Of a stretch of 64,000 nt of DNA, positions 44,298-52,740 are shown one piece after another. The translations under genes and the position numbers were made by a program. How positions within the stretch are numbered: the first letter of the stretch is position 1; each line of letters starts with the position of its first letter. Under the pieces are notes generated by a model. That model worked only from the letters and a program-made list of their open reading frames with translations. It made no database searches and had not been told where the DNA came from. The stretch is from Pseudomonas sp. G2-4 (lineage in GTDB: Bacteria > Pseudomonadota > Gammaproteobacteria > Pseudomonadales > Pseudomonadaceae), in NCBI RefSeq assembly GCF_030064125.1, contig NZ_CP125957.1:1736001-1800000 (forward strand), given 5' to 3'.

Positions 44298-44408
44298 CGG
44301 GTCAAACTCCTGTAGGGCTGAATGCGCAGTTTAGGCCCTGCTGGGCGGCGCCGGTTCCCTCAATCTAGGGGCGGGCGGTTCGGCCCGTCAATCGGACCCG
44401 GCAAGCAT

Positions 44409-44432
44409 CGGGGTTGAGCCCCGGCGTTTTTT
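44409..44432 (+). terminator. Hairpin plus T-run upstream of the DUF2059 gene
   Basis: CGGGG-TTGAG-CCCCG followed by GCG and six T. It lies between divergent fumC and the DUF2059 gene, reading towards the latter. It could be a leader attenuator or a block on read-through across fumC. Confidence 0.5.
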
Positions 44433-44488
44433 AGGCGCAGAATGGTCGCCCTTGGGGTTTTACCTCGCATTTAATGAAAGGAAACTCG

Positions 44489-45010
44489 ATGACCCGTCTT
44501 CGTGCCATCTGTACCGCAGTTGCTCTGGTGTGTGCCAGCGGCCCTGTTCTTGCCGATACCGCCAGCCACAACGCCAGTGCCGAAGCGTTCCTGACCCTGG
44601 CCCATGCCGACAAGCTGGGTACCCCGGTCTACATGCAAGTGCAGCAAATGTTTGCCCAGCGCTTTGAACAGACCAAAGCCCCAGAGTCGAAAAAAGCCAC
44701 CCTGGAAACCTACCAGGCCAAGGCCAATGCCGCGCTGGACCAGGCCATCGGTTGGAACAAGCTCAAGCCGGACATGGTCAAGCTCTACACCAGCAACTTC
44801 AGCGAGTCGGAGCTCAAGGACCTGGTGGCCTTCTACCGCTCGCCATTGGGCAAGAAAGTCCTGGAAAAAATGCCGCAGCTGACCCAGCAGTCGGCCCAAC
44901 TGACCCAGGCCAAGCTTGAAAGCGCGGTGCCGGTGGTCAACAAGCTGCTGGAGGACATGACCGCCGAGCTTGAGCCAAAAGCCGCCGCCCCTGCCAAGAA
45001 AAAGCCGTAA
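44489..45010 (+). CDS. DUF2059 secreted protein
   Basis: It has 173 aa: signal peptide (cleavage after VLA, ~residue 23), then a helical DUF2059 domain (~45-150; DMVKLYTSNFSESELKDLVAFY, SPLGKKVLEKMPQL), and a Lys/Pro/Ala tail. Function unknown; predicted periplasmic. The ATG at 44489 follows AAAGGAAA. The next gene begins 12 bases after its stop. Confidence 0.9.
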   Translation: MTRLRAICTAVALVCASGPVLADTASHNASAEAFLTLAHADKLGTPVYMQVQQMFAQRFEQTKAPESKKATLETYQAKANAALDQAIGWNKLKPDMVKLYTSNFSESELKDLVAFYRSPLGKKVLEKMPQLTQQSAQLTQAKLESAVPVVNKLLEDMTAELEPKAAAPAKKKP

Positions 45011-45022
45011 GCGGAGCCTGGT

Positions 45023-45322
45023 ATGAGCATGCAACAACGCATCGAATCGACGCTCGGGCTGTTGCAGCCCGAGCACCTGCAGGTGCTGGATGAAAGCCAC
45101 ATGCACAGTCGTGGGCTACAGACCCACTTCAAGGCCGTGGTGGTCAGCCGGCAGTTCGAGGGACTCAATCGCGTCAAGCGTCACCAGAAGGTCTACGGCA
45201 CGCTGGGCGAGCTGATGGGCGAATTCCATGCGTTGGCGCTGCACACCTACACCCCTGAAGAATGGGCACAGATCGACACCGCCCCGGCTTCGCCGACCTG
45301 TGCTGGGGGTAGCAAGCACTGA
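45023..45322 (+). CDS. BolA family protein
   Basis: It has 99 aa. The BolA fold includes MQQRIESTLGLLQPEHLQV, the conserved His in ESHMHS, and the second motif RVKRHQKVYGTLGELM with HALALHTYTPEEW. BolA proteins partner with monothiol glutaredoxins in Fe-S and stress metabolism. It is co-directional with the DUF2059 gene. Confidence 0.93.
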   Translation: MSMQQRIESTLGLLQPEHLQVLDESHMHSRGLQTHFKAVVVSRQFEGLNRVKRHQKVYGTLGELMGEFHALALHTYTPEEWAQIDTAPASPTCAGGSKH

Positions 45323-45323
45323 T

Positions 45324-45426
45324 CTGTGGCGAGGGAGCTTGCTCCCGCTGGACCGCGAAGCGGTCCCCTGGGAACTGATCCAGGCGACGGCTTCGCCGTC
45401 GAGCGGGAGCAAGCTCCCTCGCCACA
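45324..45426. repeat. Paired palindromic repeat, family A (A6)
   Basis: CTGTGGCGAGGGAGCTTGCT ... AGCAAGCTCCCTCGCCACA with inner stem GGACCGCGAAGCGGTCC. Confidence 0.85.
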
Positions 45427-45488
45427 ATTGATCCAGCCCCCAAGGAGTGTGCAGCTCCTAAAGCCTCAGTGTATTTGCTAGAATCCGC

Positions 45489-45518
45489 AACGCGCCGCTC
45501 ATCCGGCGCGTTTTTTTT
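45489..45518 (+). terminator. Rho-independent terminator-like hairpin before trhO
   Basis: AACGCGCCG-CTCATC-CGGCGCGTT followed by six further T. It lies 47 bases before trhO, with a -10-like TAGAAT just upstream (~45479). It is either the end of the BolA transcript or a leader attenuator. Confidence 0.75.
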
Positions 45519-45565
45519 CGCATCCGGTTCACCCTTTACGAGGGTAGCCACCTGGAGAAACACCC

Positions 45566-46507
45566 ATGACACAACCCATTGTCGTGGCGGCACTGTATAA
45601 GTTCGTCACCCTGGAAGATTACGTCGAGCTGCGCGAGCCATTGCTCAAGGCCATGCTCGACAACGGCGTCAAAGGCACGCTGCTGATTGCCGAAGAAGGC
45701 ATCAACGGCACCGTCTCCGGCACCCGCGAAGGCATCGACGGCCTGCTGGCCTGGCTCAAGAACGATCCGCGCATGCTCGACATCGACCACAAAGAGTCGT
45801 ACTGCGACGAGCAGCCGTTCTACCGCACCAAGGTCAAGCTCAAGAAAGAAATCGTCACCCTTGGCGTTGACGGCGTAGACCCGAACAAACAAGTCGGCAC
45901 TTACGTTGAGCCGCAGGACTGGAATGCGCTGATCAGCGATCCGGAAGTGCTGTTGATCGACACCCGTAACGATTACGAAGTGTCCATCGGCACCTTCGAA
46001 GGCGCGATCGACCCCAAGACCACCAGCTTTCGCGAGTTCCCCGACTACATCAAGGCCAACTTCGACCCGGCCCGGCATAAGAAAGTCGCGATGTTCTGCA
46101 CCGGCGGCATTCGCTGTGAAAAAGCTTCCAGCTACATGCTCGGCCAGGGTTTCGACGAGGTCTATCACCTCAAGGGCGGCATCCTGAAATACCTCGAGGA
46201 GGTGCCTCAGGAAGAAACCAAATGGCGCGGCGACTGCTTCGTATTCGATAACCGCGTGACCGTTCGCCATGACCTCAGCGAAGGGGACTACGATCAATGC
46301 CATGCCTGTCGTACACCGGTCAGCGTGGAAGACCGTGCTTCGGAGCATTATGTGCCGGGCATCAGTTGCCCTCATTGTTGGGATAAGCTGAGCGAGAAGA
46401 CCCGCCGCAGCGCCATCGACCGGCAAAAGCAGATCGAATTGGCCAAGGCCCGCAACATGCCGCATCCAATCGGTTACAACTACAAGCAGTCACCTTCCGA
46501 GGCTTGA
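45566..46507 (+). CDS. trhO: tRNA uridine(34) hydroxylase TrhO (YceA rhodanese)
   Basis: It has 313 aa. The N-terminal acylphosphatase-like domain (~1-100) precedes a rhodanese domain (~110-220) with catalytic Cys in [11 protein letters not shown]. The C-terminal part has a Cys pair pattern (CHAC ... CPHC) typical of the family. It makes 5-hydroxyuridine at tRNA position 34 in an oxygen-dependent manner. Confidence 0.94.
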   Translation: MTQPIVVAALYKFVTLEDYVELREPLLKAMLDNGVKGTLLIAEEGINGTVSGTREGIDGLLAWLKNDPRMLDIDHKESYCDEQPFYRTKVKLKKEIVTLGVDGVDPNKQVGTYVEPQDWNALISDPEVLLIDTRNDYEVSIGTFEGAIDPKTTSFREFPDYIKANFDPARHKKVAMFCTGGIRCEKASSYMLGQGFDEVYHLKGGILKYLEEVPQEETKWRGDCFVFDNRVTVRHDLSEGDYDQCHACRTPVSVEDRASEHYVPGISCPHCWDKLSEKTRRSAIDRQKQIELAKARNMPHPIGYNYKQSPSEA

Positions 46508-46510
46508 ACC

Positions 46511-47146
46511 ATGACGCCACGCCTGCTCTATGTGATGGACCCGATGTGTTCCTGGTGCTGGGGCTTCGCGCCGGTGGCCGAGACACTGGTCGAGCAGGCG
46601 CAGGCCGCCGGTGTGGAGTTGCACCTGGTGGTGGGCGGTTTGCGCACCGGCAGCGGTTCGGCCCTGGAGCCGACCACCCGGCGCTATATCCTGGAGCACT
46701 GGCAGGCCGTCACCGAAGCGACCGGCCAGCCGTTCAAGCTTGAAGGTGCGTTGCCGGACGGTTTTGTCTACGACACCGAACCGGCCTGCCGGGCCGTGGT
46801 GACAGCCCGCAGCCTGGCGCCTGACCTGGCGTGGAAGCTGGTGAAGCTGATCCAGCAGGCTTTTTATGTGCAAGGCCGCGACGTGACCCTCGCCAGCGTC
46901 CTGGTGGAGCTGGCCGAACAGGCCGGGCTGCCGCGCATCGAGTTCGCCGCGGCATTCGACCGCGCCGACCAGCATGCGGCCACCGCTGCGGATTTCACCT
47001 GGGTGCAGGACCTGGGCATTGCAGGGTTTCCCACGTTGCTGGCCGAACGTGACGGCCAGTTGGCCTTGCTCACTAACGGTTATCAACCCCTGAGCCAATT
47101 GTCTCCATTGCTGGGTCGCTGGCTGGAGCGCGCGGCCTGTGCCTGA
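46511..47146 (+). CDS. DsbA-family thioredoxin-fold protein
   Basis: It has 211 aa, no signal peptide. The CXXC motif is CSWC (MDPMCSWCWGFAP, residues 13-16). The FrnE/DsbA-like helical insertion and cis-Pro (GIAGFPTLL) are present. It is a cytoplasmic protein, possibly a thiol isomerase or glutathione-S-transferase kappa-like enzyme. It starts 3 bases after trhO and overlaps the ABC gene by 8 bases. Confidence 0.88.
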   Translation: MTPRLLYVMDPMCSWCWGFAPVAETLVEQAQAAGVELHLVVGGLRTGSGSALEPTTRRYILEHWQAVTEATGQPFKLEGALPDGFVYDTEPACRAVVTARSLAPDLAWKLVKLIQQAFYVQGRDVTLASVLVELAEQAGLPRIEFAAAFDRADQHAATAADFTWVQDLGIAGFPTLLAERDGQLALLTNGYQPLSQLSPLLGRWLERAACA

Positions 47147-48965
47147 CCTGTCGGATGATGCAGCGGCCACGCGGCGCATCGATCGGTTGAGCTGGGCAGA
47201 AATCCGAAGGCTCGCCCTCAAACATAAAAAAGCCCTGTGGATCGCCAACGGCGTCGCCGTTCTGGCGACGCTGTGCAGCGTGCCGATCCCGTTGCTGTTG
47301 CCGCTGCTGGTGGACGAAGTGCTGCTGGGGCACGGCGATGCGGCCTTGAAAGTCATGAACCAGGCCTTGCCGACGGAATGGCAGCGGGCGGCCGGCTATA
47401 TCGGGCTGATGCTGCTGGTGACCTTGGGCCTGCGGTGCGGCGCGTTGCTGTTCAACGTGTTGCAGGCACGATTGTTCGCCCGGCTGGCCAAGGACATCGT
47501 CTATCGCATTCGTATCCGGTTGATCGAGCGTCTCAAGCGTATTTCCCTGGGCGAGTATGAAAGCTTGGGCAGCGGCACCGTAGCGGCCCATCTGGTCACG
47601 GACCTCGACACCCTCGACAAATTCATCGGCGAAACCCTCAGCCGTTTCCTCGTGGCGATGCTGACCCTGGTCGGTACCGCTGGGATTCTGGTGTGGATGC
47701 ACTGGGAGCTGGCGTTGCTGATCCTGTTGTTCAACCCGCTGGTGATCTACGCCACGGTGCAGTTGGGCAAGCGGGTCAAGCACCTCAAGAAGCTGGAAAA
47801 CGACAGCACTTCGCGCTTCACCCAGGCCCTGACCGAAACCCTCGACGCCATCCAGGAAGTGCGCGCCGGTAACCGCCAGGGTTATTTCCTCGGCCGTTTG
47901 GGAGGGCGAGCCAAGGAAGTACGTGATTACGCGGTGAACTCCCAGTGGAAGACCGACGCCTCGAACCGCGCCAGTGGGTTGCTGTTCCAGTTCGGCATCG
48001 ATATTTTTCGCGCGGCGGCCATGCTCACCGTGGTGTTTTCCGACCTCTCCATCGGCCAGATGCTGGCGGTATTCAGCTACCTCTGGTTCATGATCGGTCC
48101 GGTGGAGCAACTGCTCAACTTGCAATACGCCTTTTATGCCGCTGGCGGTGCGCTGTCGCGGATCAACGAGTTGCTGGCCCGTGCCGACGAACCTCAATAC
48201 GCTGGCGGTGTAGATCCGTTCAAAGGGCGCGATACCGTGGGTATCGATATTCAAGGCCTGAGCTTCGGTTATGGCGAGGACCTGGTGCTCGACCAGTTGA
48301 ACCTGTCCATCTCGCCGGGAGAAAAGGTTGCCATCGTCGGGGCCAGTGGCGGCGGCAAGAGCACCCTGGTGCAGCTGCTGCTGGGGCTGTACACGCCGCA
48401 TTCGGGGAGCATCCGATTCGGCGGCGCCACGCAGCAGGAGATTGGCCTGGAAACCATCCGCGAGAACGTCGCGGTGGTGCTGCAACACCCGGCGCTGTTC
48501 AACGACACGGTGCGGGCCAACCTCGCCATGGGCCGTGAGTGCAGTGACGAGGCCTGCTGGCGGGCGTTGGAGATTGCCCAGCTCGATGCGACCGTGCGGG
48601 CATTGCCCCAAGGGTTGGCGAGCGTCGTCGGACGTTCCGGGGTGCGCCTGTCGGGCGGGCAGCGTCAACGGCTGGCCATCGCCCGCATGGTTTTGGCCGA
48701 CCCACGGGTGGTGATTCTCGATGAGGCCACCTCGGCATTGGATGCCGCCACTGAATACAATCTCCATCAGGCGCTGGCGCGGTTCTTGAGCGGGCGTACC
48801 ACGCTGATCATCGCCCACCGGTTGTCGGCCGTGAAACAGGCTGATCGGGTGCTGGTATTTGACGGCGGCCAGATCGCTGAAGACGGTGACCATTTACAGC
48901 TGATTGCCGAGGGTGGCTTGTACGCCCGACTCTATGGTCACTTGCAACAAATACAGCAACCTTGA
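47139..48965 (+). CDS. ABC exporter, fused permease and ATPase
   Basis: It has 608 aa, starting at GTG. Six transmembrane helices (~35-320) are followed by the nucleotide-binding domain (~365-605): Walker A GASGGGKST, signature LSGGQRQR, Walker B VVILDEAT, and switch His in IIAHR. MsbA/HlyB-type half-exporter that works as a dimer. Substrate not deducible. The stop codon lies inside the left arm of a 10-bp inverted repeat. Confidence 0.92.
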   Translation: MPDLSDDAAATRRIDRLSWAEIRRLALKHKKALWIANGVAVLATLCSVPIPLLLPLLVDEVLLGHGDAALKVMNQALPTEWQRAAGYIGLMLLVTLGLRCGALLFNVLQARLFARLAKDIVYRIRIRLIERLKRISLGEYESLGSGTVAAHLVTDLDTLDKFIGETLSRFLVAMLTLVGTAGILVWMHWELALLILLFNPLVIYATVQLGKRVKHLKKLENDSTSRFTQALTETLDAIQEVRAGNRQGYFLGRLGGRAKEVRDYAVNSQWKTDASNRASGLLFQFGIDIFRAAAMLTVVFSDLSIGQMLAVFSYLWFMIGPVEQLLNLQYAFYAAGGALSRINELLARADEPQYAGGVDPFKGRDTVGIDIQGLSFGYGEDLVLDQLNLSISPGEKVAIVGASGGGKSTLVQLLLGLYTPHSGSIRFGGATQQEIGLETIRENVAVVLQHPALFNDTVRANLAMGRECSDEACWRALEIAQLDATVRALPQGLASVVGRSGVRLSGGQRQRLAIARMVLADPRVVILDEATSALDAATEYNLHQALARFLSGRTTLIIAHRLSAVKQADRVLVFDGGQIAEDGDHLQLIAEGGLYARLYGHLQQIQQP

Positions 48966-49009
48966 GTTTCTTGAGCTTTTCTGCGCTTAGTATCTGAAAA
49001 AACTCAAGG
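48960..49009. repeat. Inverted repeat spanning the ABC exporter stop
   Basis: CCTTGAGTTT (48960-48969) and AAACTCAAGG (49000-49009) are exact 10-base complements, 30 bases apart; the left arm includes the TGA stop. There is no strong U-run. Confidence 0.5.
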
Positions 49010-49156
49010 AAACTCCTCGACTTCCTCCGAATTTCAAGCCAAAGCCTGTCGTTCCTTCATCCGGTCATTCGAAGGATCGAAAACTAGCCTAGGCTGTGGA
49101 GTCAGGAGCGGGATTCTCGCGGGTGTTTATCCGGCAGTACCTGTGCAAGGGACCTC

Positions 49157-51616
49157 ATGAAGCAAAAGCAGACTCTCGGAACGCCACGGCTGCTGGGCAT
49201 CGTCTGGCCCTTTATTGCCGTTGTGTTATTTCAAGCCTTGCTTGGAGGCGTCAGCCTTTATGTATTGTCTGCGGTGCGCGGCTATGTGGCGGGAGAAAGC
49301 CTCTGGTCCAAGGGGCAGAAAGACGCCATCTACTATCTCAATCTCTATGCCGACAACCGTGAAGAGGCGATTTTCCGCAAGTACCAGCGAGCCATCGCCG
49401 TACCCGAGGGCGGCCATGAGCTGCGGGTGGCGCTCGACCGTGAGCCGCCGGACCTGGGCGCGGCAAGGGCCGGCATCCTCAAAGGCGGCAACCACCCGGA
49501 CGACGTGTCCAGCCTGATCTGGCTTTATTTGAATTTCCGTCACTTCAGTTACCTGGAAGAGGCCATCGACCTCTGGACGTTGGGTGACGGTTATCTGATC
49601 GCGTTGGATGACGTCGCCCGGCAGATGCGCGCCAGCATTGCCGCAGGCGAGGCGTCGGAGAGCGACATCCGTGGCTGGAAGGCCCAGATCTATGCGATCA
49701 ACGATTCCGTGACCCCGGCCGCCAAGGCTTTCAGCGATGCGCTGGGCGAGGGGTCGCGCTTTATCCTGCGGCTGTTACTGGTGACCAACTTCGCCACGGC
49801 CCTTGGATTGATTGTCCTGGCACTATTGCGTACCCATAAATTGCTGGCCCAGCGGCAGGTCTTCGCCAACGCGCTGCAACTGGAGAAGGAGCGTGCGCAG
49901 ATCACCCTGCAGTCCATCGGCGACGGGGTGATCACCACCGACGTCGAAGGCGCCATTGCCTACATGAATCCTGCTGCCGAAGCGATGACCCACTGGAAAG
50001 CCGAGCACGCGACGGGACTGCCCTTGGCTGCACTGTTCAACCTGCTCGACGACAACGCACAGGCCGAGGGCCTGACCCTGATCGAGCACATTCTCAGCGG
50101 TCGGCTCAGCGGCGCCAGCGAGCATTCCAAGTTGATCCAGCGCCTGGACGGCAGCACGGTGTCGGTCACCCTGGTGGGGGCGCCGATCCGTCATGCCGGC
50201 AAGGTCAGCGGCGCCGTACTGGTATTGCATGACATGACCCAGGAACGCCAATACATCGCCAACCTGTCGTGGCAGGCCACCCATGACGCGTTGACTGGCC
50301 TGGCGAACCGCAGGGAGTTCGAGTATCGCCTCGAGCAGGCCTTGCATAACCTCACCCGCCAGGTCGGGCGCCATGCCTTGATGTTTCTCGACCTGGATCA
50401 GTTCAAATTGGTCAACGACACCTGCGGCCACGCGGCGGGCGACGAGTTGTTGCGGCACATCTGCGCCTTGTTGCAATCGGGCCTGCGGGAAAACGACACC
50501 CTGGCCCGCCTGGGCGGCGATGAGTTTGGCATTCTGCTGGAGAACTGTTCGCCGGAGGCGGCGGAAAAAATCGCCGAAGGGCTGCGCCAGACGGTGCAGA
50601 ACCTGCATTTTGTCTGGAAGGGCCGGCCGTTCGTCACCACCGTGAGCATCGGCCTGGTGCACGTCGCCCAGAGCCCGACCACCCTGGAGGCGTCCTTGCG
50701 CGCCGCCGACATGGCCTGCTACATGGCCAAGGAAAAGGGCCGCAATCGAGTCCAGGTCTATCACGCCGACGACTCGGAGTTGTCTCTGCGCTTTGGTGAG
50801 ATGGCCTGGGTCCAGCGCCTGCACATGGCGCTGGAGGAAAACCGTTTCTGTCTCTACGCCCAGGAAATCGCTGCGCTGGGCCCGGGCGACAATGGTGGCG
50901 GGCATATCGAGATCCTGCTGCGCCTGCATGACGAAGCCGGACGGATGATCCTGCCGGACAGTTTCATTCCCGCGGCAGAACGCTATGGGCTGATGACCTC
51001 CCTGGATCGCTGGGTGGTGGAAAACGTCTTCAAGATTATCCGCCAGTGCCTGAACGAGTCGCGAGACGCACCCATGGCCATGTGTGCGATTAATCTGTCA
51101 GGTACTACTATAGGAGATCAGGCGTTCCTCGAGTTCCTGCGTAAACAGTTCGTGGCTTACTCGATTCCGCCGGAAATGATTTGTTTTGAAATTACCGAAA
51201 CCAGCGCGATTTCAAATCTGGGTAGCGCCATCCGCTTTATCAATGAACTCAAGACCTTGGGCTGCTATTTCTCGCTGGATGACTTTTGCGCCGGAATGTC
51301 TTCATTCGCCTACCTGAAACATTTACCTGTAGACTTCTTGAAGATCGACGGGAGTTTCGTAAAGGATATGCTGGACGACCCGATTAACCGTGCAATGGTC
51401 GAAGTGATCAATCATATCGGCCACGTCATGGGTAAGCGCACCATTGCCGAGTTTGTTGAGACCGCCCAGATCGAGCAGGCCTTGCTGGAGATTGGCGTGG
51501 ATTACGCTCAAGGGTATGTGATTGAACGCCCGCAATTGTTTACCTGTGACACGTTGCAATGTCGGCCGGCCCGGCCCCGGCCGTTGTTATTCAAGGCCCC
51601 CGGCACGTTCCGCTGA
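49157..51616 (+). CDS. Membrane PAS-GGDEF-EAL cyclic-di-GMP enzyme
   Basis: It has 819 aa: transmembrane helix 1 (~13-37), a ~165-residue periplasmic sensor region (no family recognised), helix 2 (~203-224), PAS (~240-360), GGDEF (~370-535) with active site GGDEF 453-457 and inhibitory RxxD site REND 444-447, then EAL (~545-795). The EAL catalytic set appears complete (EIL at 585-587 instead of EAL, INLSG, TET, SLDDF, LKIDG, AEFVET, AQGYVI), but loop 6 reads DDFCAG instead of DDFGTG. Probably dual or regulated activity. GGGACCTC precedes the ATG. Confidence 0.92.
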   Translation: MKQKQTLGTPRLLGIVWPFIAVVLFQALLGGVSLYVLSAVRGYVAGESLWSKGQKDAIYYLNLYADNREEAIFRKYQRAIAVPEGGHELRVALDREPPDLGAARAGILKGGNHPDDVSSLIWLYLNFRHFSYLEEAIDLWTLGDGYLIALDDVARQMRASIAAGEASESDIRGWKAQIYAINDSVTPAAKAFSDALGEGSRFILRLLLVTNFATALGLIVLALLRTHKLLAQRQVFANALQLEKERAQITLQSIGDGVITTDVEGAIAYMNPAAEAMTHWKAEHATGLPLAALFNLLDDNAQAEGLTLIEHILSGRLSGASEHSKLIQRLDGSTVSVTLVGAPIRHAGKVSGAVLVLHDMTQERQYIANLSWQATHDALTGLANRREFEYRLEQALHNLTRQVGRHALMFLDLDQFKLVNDTCGHAAGDELLRHICALLQSGLRENDTLARLGGDEFGILLENCSPEAAEKIAEGLRQTVQNLHFVWKGRPFVTTVSIGLVHVAQSPTTLEASLRAADMACYMAKEKGRNRVQVYHADDSELSLRFGEMAWVQRLHMALEENRFCLYAQEIAALGPGDNGGGHIEILLRLHDEAGRMILPDSFIPAAERYGLMTSLDRWVVENVFKIIRQCLNESRDAPMAMCAINLSGTTIGDQAFLEFLRKQFVAYSIPPEMICFEITETSAISNLGSAIRFINELKTLGCYFSLDDFCAGMSSFAYLKHLPVDFLKIDGSFVKDMLDDPINRAMVEVINHIGHVMGKRTIAEFVETAQIEQALLEIGVDYAQGYVIERPQLFTCDTLQCRPARPRPLLFKAPGTFR

Positions 51617-51661
51617 ACCTCTTTGTTGATCCGGAAAATCACAATCAAAAGGAGCCCGACA

Positions 51662-52465
51662 GTGATCGACACATTCAACCGAACAGGCCCGCTCATGGAC
51701 CCCACGAGCTATCCGAAATGGGCACAACAGCTCATTACCGATTGCAGCGAGAGCAAGCGCCGGGTTGTCGAACACGAGCTGTATCAACGCATGCGCGACA
51801 ACAAGCTCAGCGCCAAGACCATGCGCCACTACCTCATTGGTGGTTGGCCGGTCGTTGAACAGTTCGCTTTATACATGGCACAAAACCTCACCAAGACCCG
51901 CTTTGCTCGCCATCCCGGCGAGGACATGGCGCGTCGCTGGCTGATGCGCAACATTCGTGTCGAACTCAACCATGCCGATTACTGGGTGAACTGGAGCGCC
52001 GCCCATGGCGTGACCCTGGAAGACCTGCAAGCGCAGCATGTACCGCCTGAACTCCATGCGTTGAGCCATTGGTGTTGGCACACCAGCTCGTCGGATTCGT
52101 TGATCGTGGCCATCGCCGCGACCAACTATGCCATCGAGGGCGCGACCGGGGAGTGGTCGGCGCTGGTGTGTTCCAACGGCATCTACGCGGCGGCTTTCGC
52201 CGAGGAAGATCGCAAGCGGGCGATGAAATGGCTGAAGATGCATGCCCAGTACGATGACGCCCATCCTTGGGAAGCCTTGGAAATCATCTGTACCCTGGCA
52301 GGCATGAACCCAAGCAAAGCCCTGCAAGTGGAGCTGCGCCAGGCCGTGTGCAAGAGCTACGACTACATGTACCTGTTCCTGGAGCGCTGCATGCAACTGG
52401 AACTGGCGGAGTCGGTGGGGAAAACTTCATCCACCCGTGAGCGCCTGGCGCTGGCTGGGAGCTGA
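51662..52465 (+). CDS. TenA/haem-oxygenase-fold protein, possible diiron enzyme
   Basis: It has 267 aa, starting at GTG with AAGGAG 8 bases upstream; helical TenA/PqqC-like protein. Candidate metal ligands: E101 and H104 (VELNHADYW), E159 (NYAIEGATGEW), and the H194-x3-D198-x2-H201 pattern (HAQYDDAHPWE), which resembles haem-oxygenase-like diiron oxidases such as CADD. This is inferred from spacing. It is annotated as a TenA family regulator in many pseudomonads without evidence. It lies 45 bases after the GGDEF-EAL gene and may be co-transcribed. Confidence 0.75.
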   Translation: MIDTFNRTGPLMDPTSYPKWAQQLITDCSESKRRVVEHELYQRMRDNKLSAKTMRHYLIGGWPVVEQFALYMAQNLTKTRFARHPGEDMARRWLMRNIRVELNHADYWVNWSAAHGVTLEDLQAQHVPPELHALSHWCWHTSSSDSLIVAIAATNYAIEGATGEWSALVCSNGIYAAAFAEEDRKRAMKWLKMHAQYDDAHPWEALEIICTLAGMNPSKALQVELRQAVCKSYDYMYLFLERCMQLELAESVGKTSSTRERLALAGS

Positions 52466-52490
52466 TTTACTGCGCTTTTGAAGCAACAAG

Positions 52491-52577
52491 GTGGGAGCGA
52501 GTCAGCTCGCGAAGAGGCTGACAGTCAACGGGGAGGTTGGCTGTCAGGCCGTCATCGCGAGCAGGCTCGCTCCCACA
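52491..52577. repeat. Paired palindromic repeat, family B (B6)
   Basis: GTGGGAGCGAGTCAGCTCGC ... GCGAGCAGGCTCGCTCCCAC; the left core is GAGTCAGCTC, a variant. Confidence 0.8.
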
Positions 52578-52621
52578 GTTGTTTTGAGGTGACCGCTGGA
52601 TCCTGATTCACCCTGAATCCC

Positions 52622-52712
52622 CTGTGGGAGCGAGCTTGCTCACGATGGCGCTGGGTCAGTTTCTGAAGATGCAGGATGTGCCGACGTCATCGCGAGCAAG
52701 CTCGCTCCCACA
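52622..52712. repeat. Paired palindromic repeat, family B (B7)
   Basis: CTGTGGGAGCGAGCTTGCTC ... GAGCAAGCTCGCTCCCACA, tandem with B6 in the 275-base gap after the TenA-like gene. No other feature is seen there. Confidence 0.85.
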
Positions 52713-52740
52713 TTGATTCCAGTGTTCTTTGATTGTTTTT

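Noticed and set aside
47139..51616. Possible type I secretion operon (ABC exporter plus neighbours)
   Set aside because: No membrane-fusion or outer-membrane partner and no C39 peptidase domain; neighbours are unrelated.
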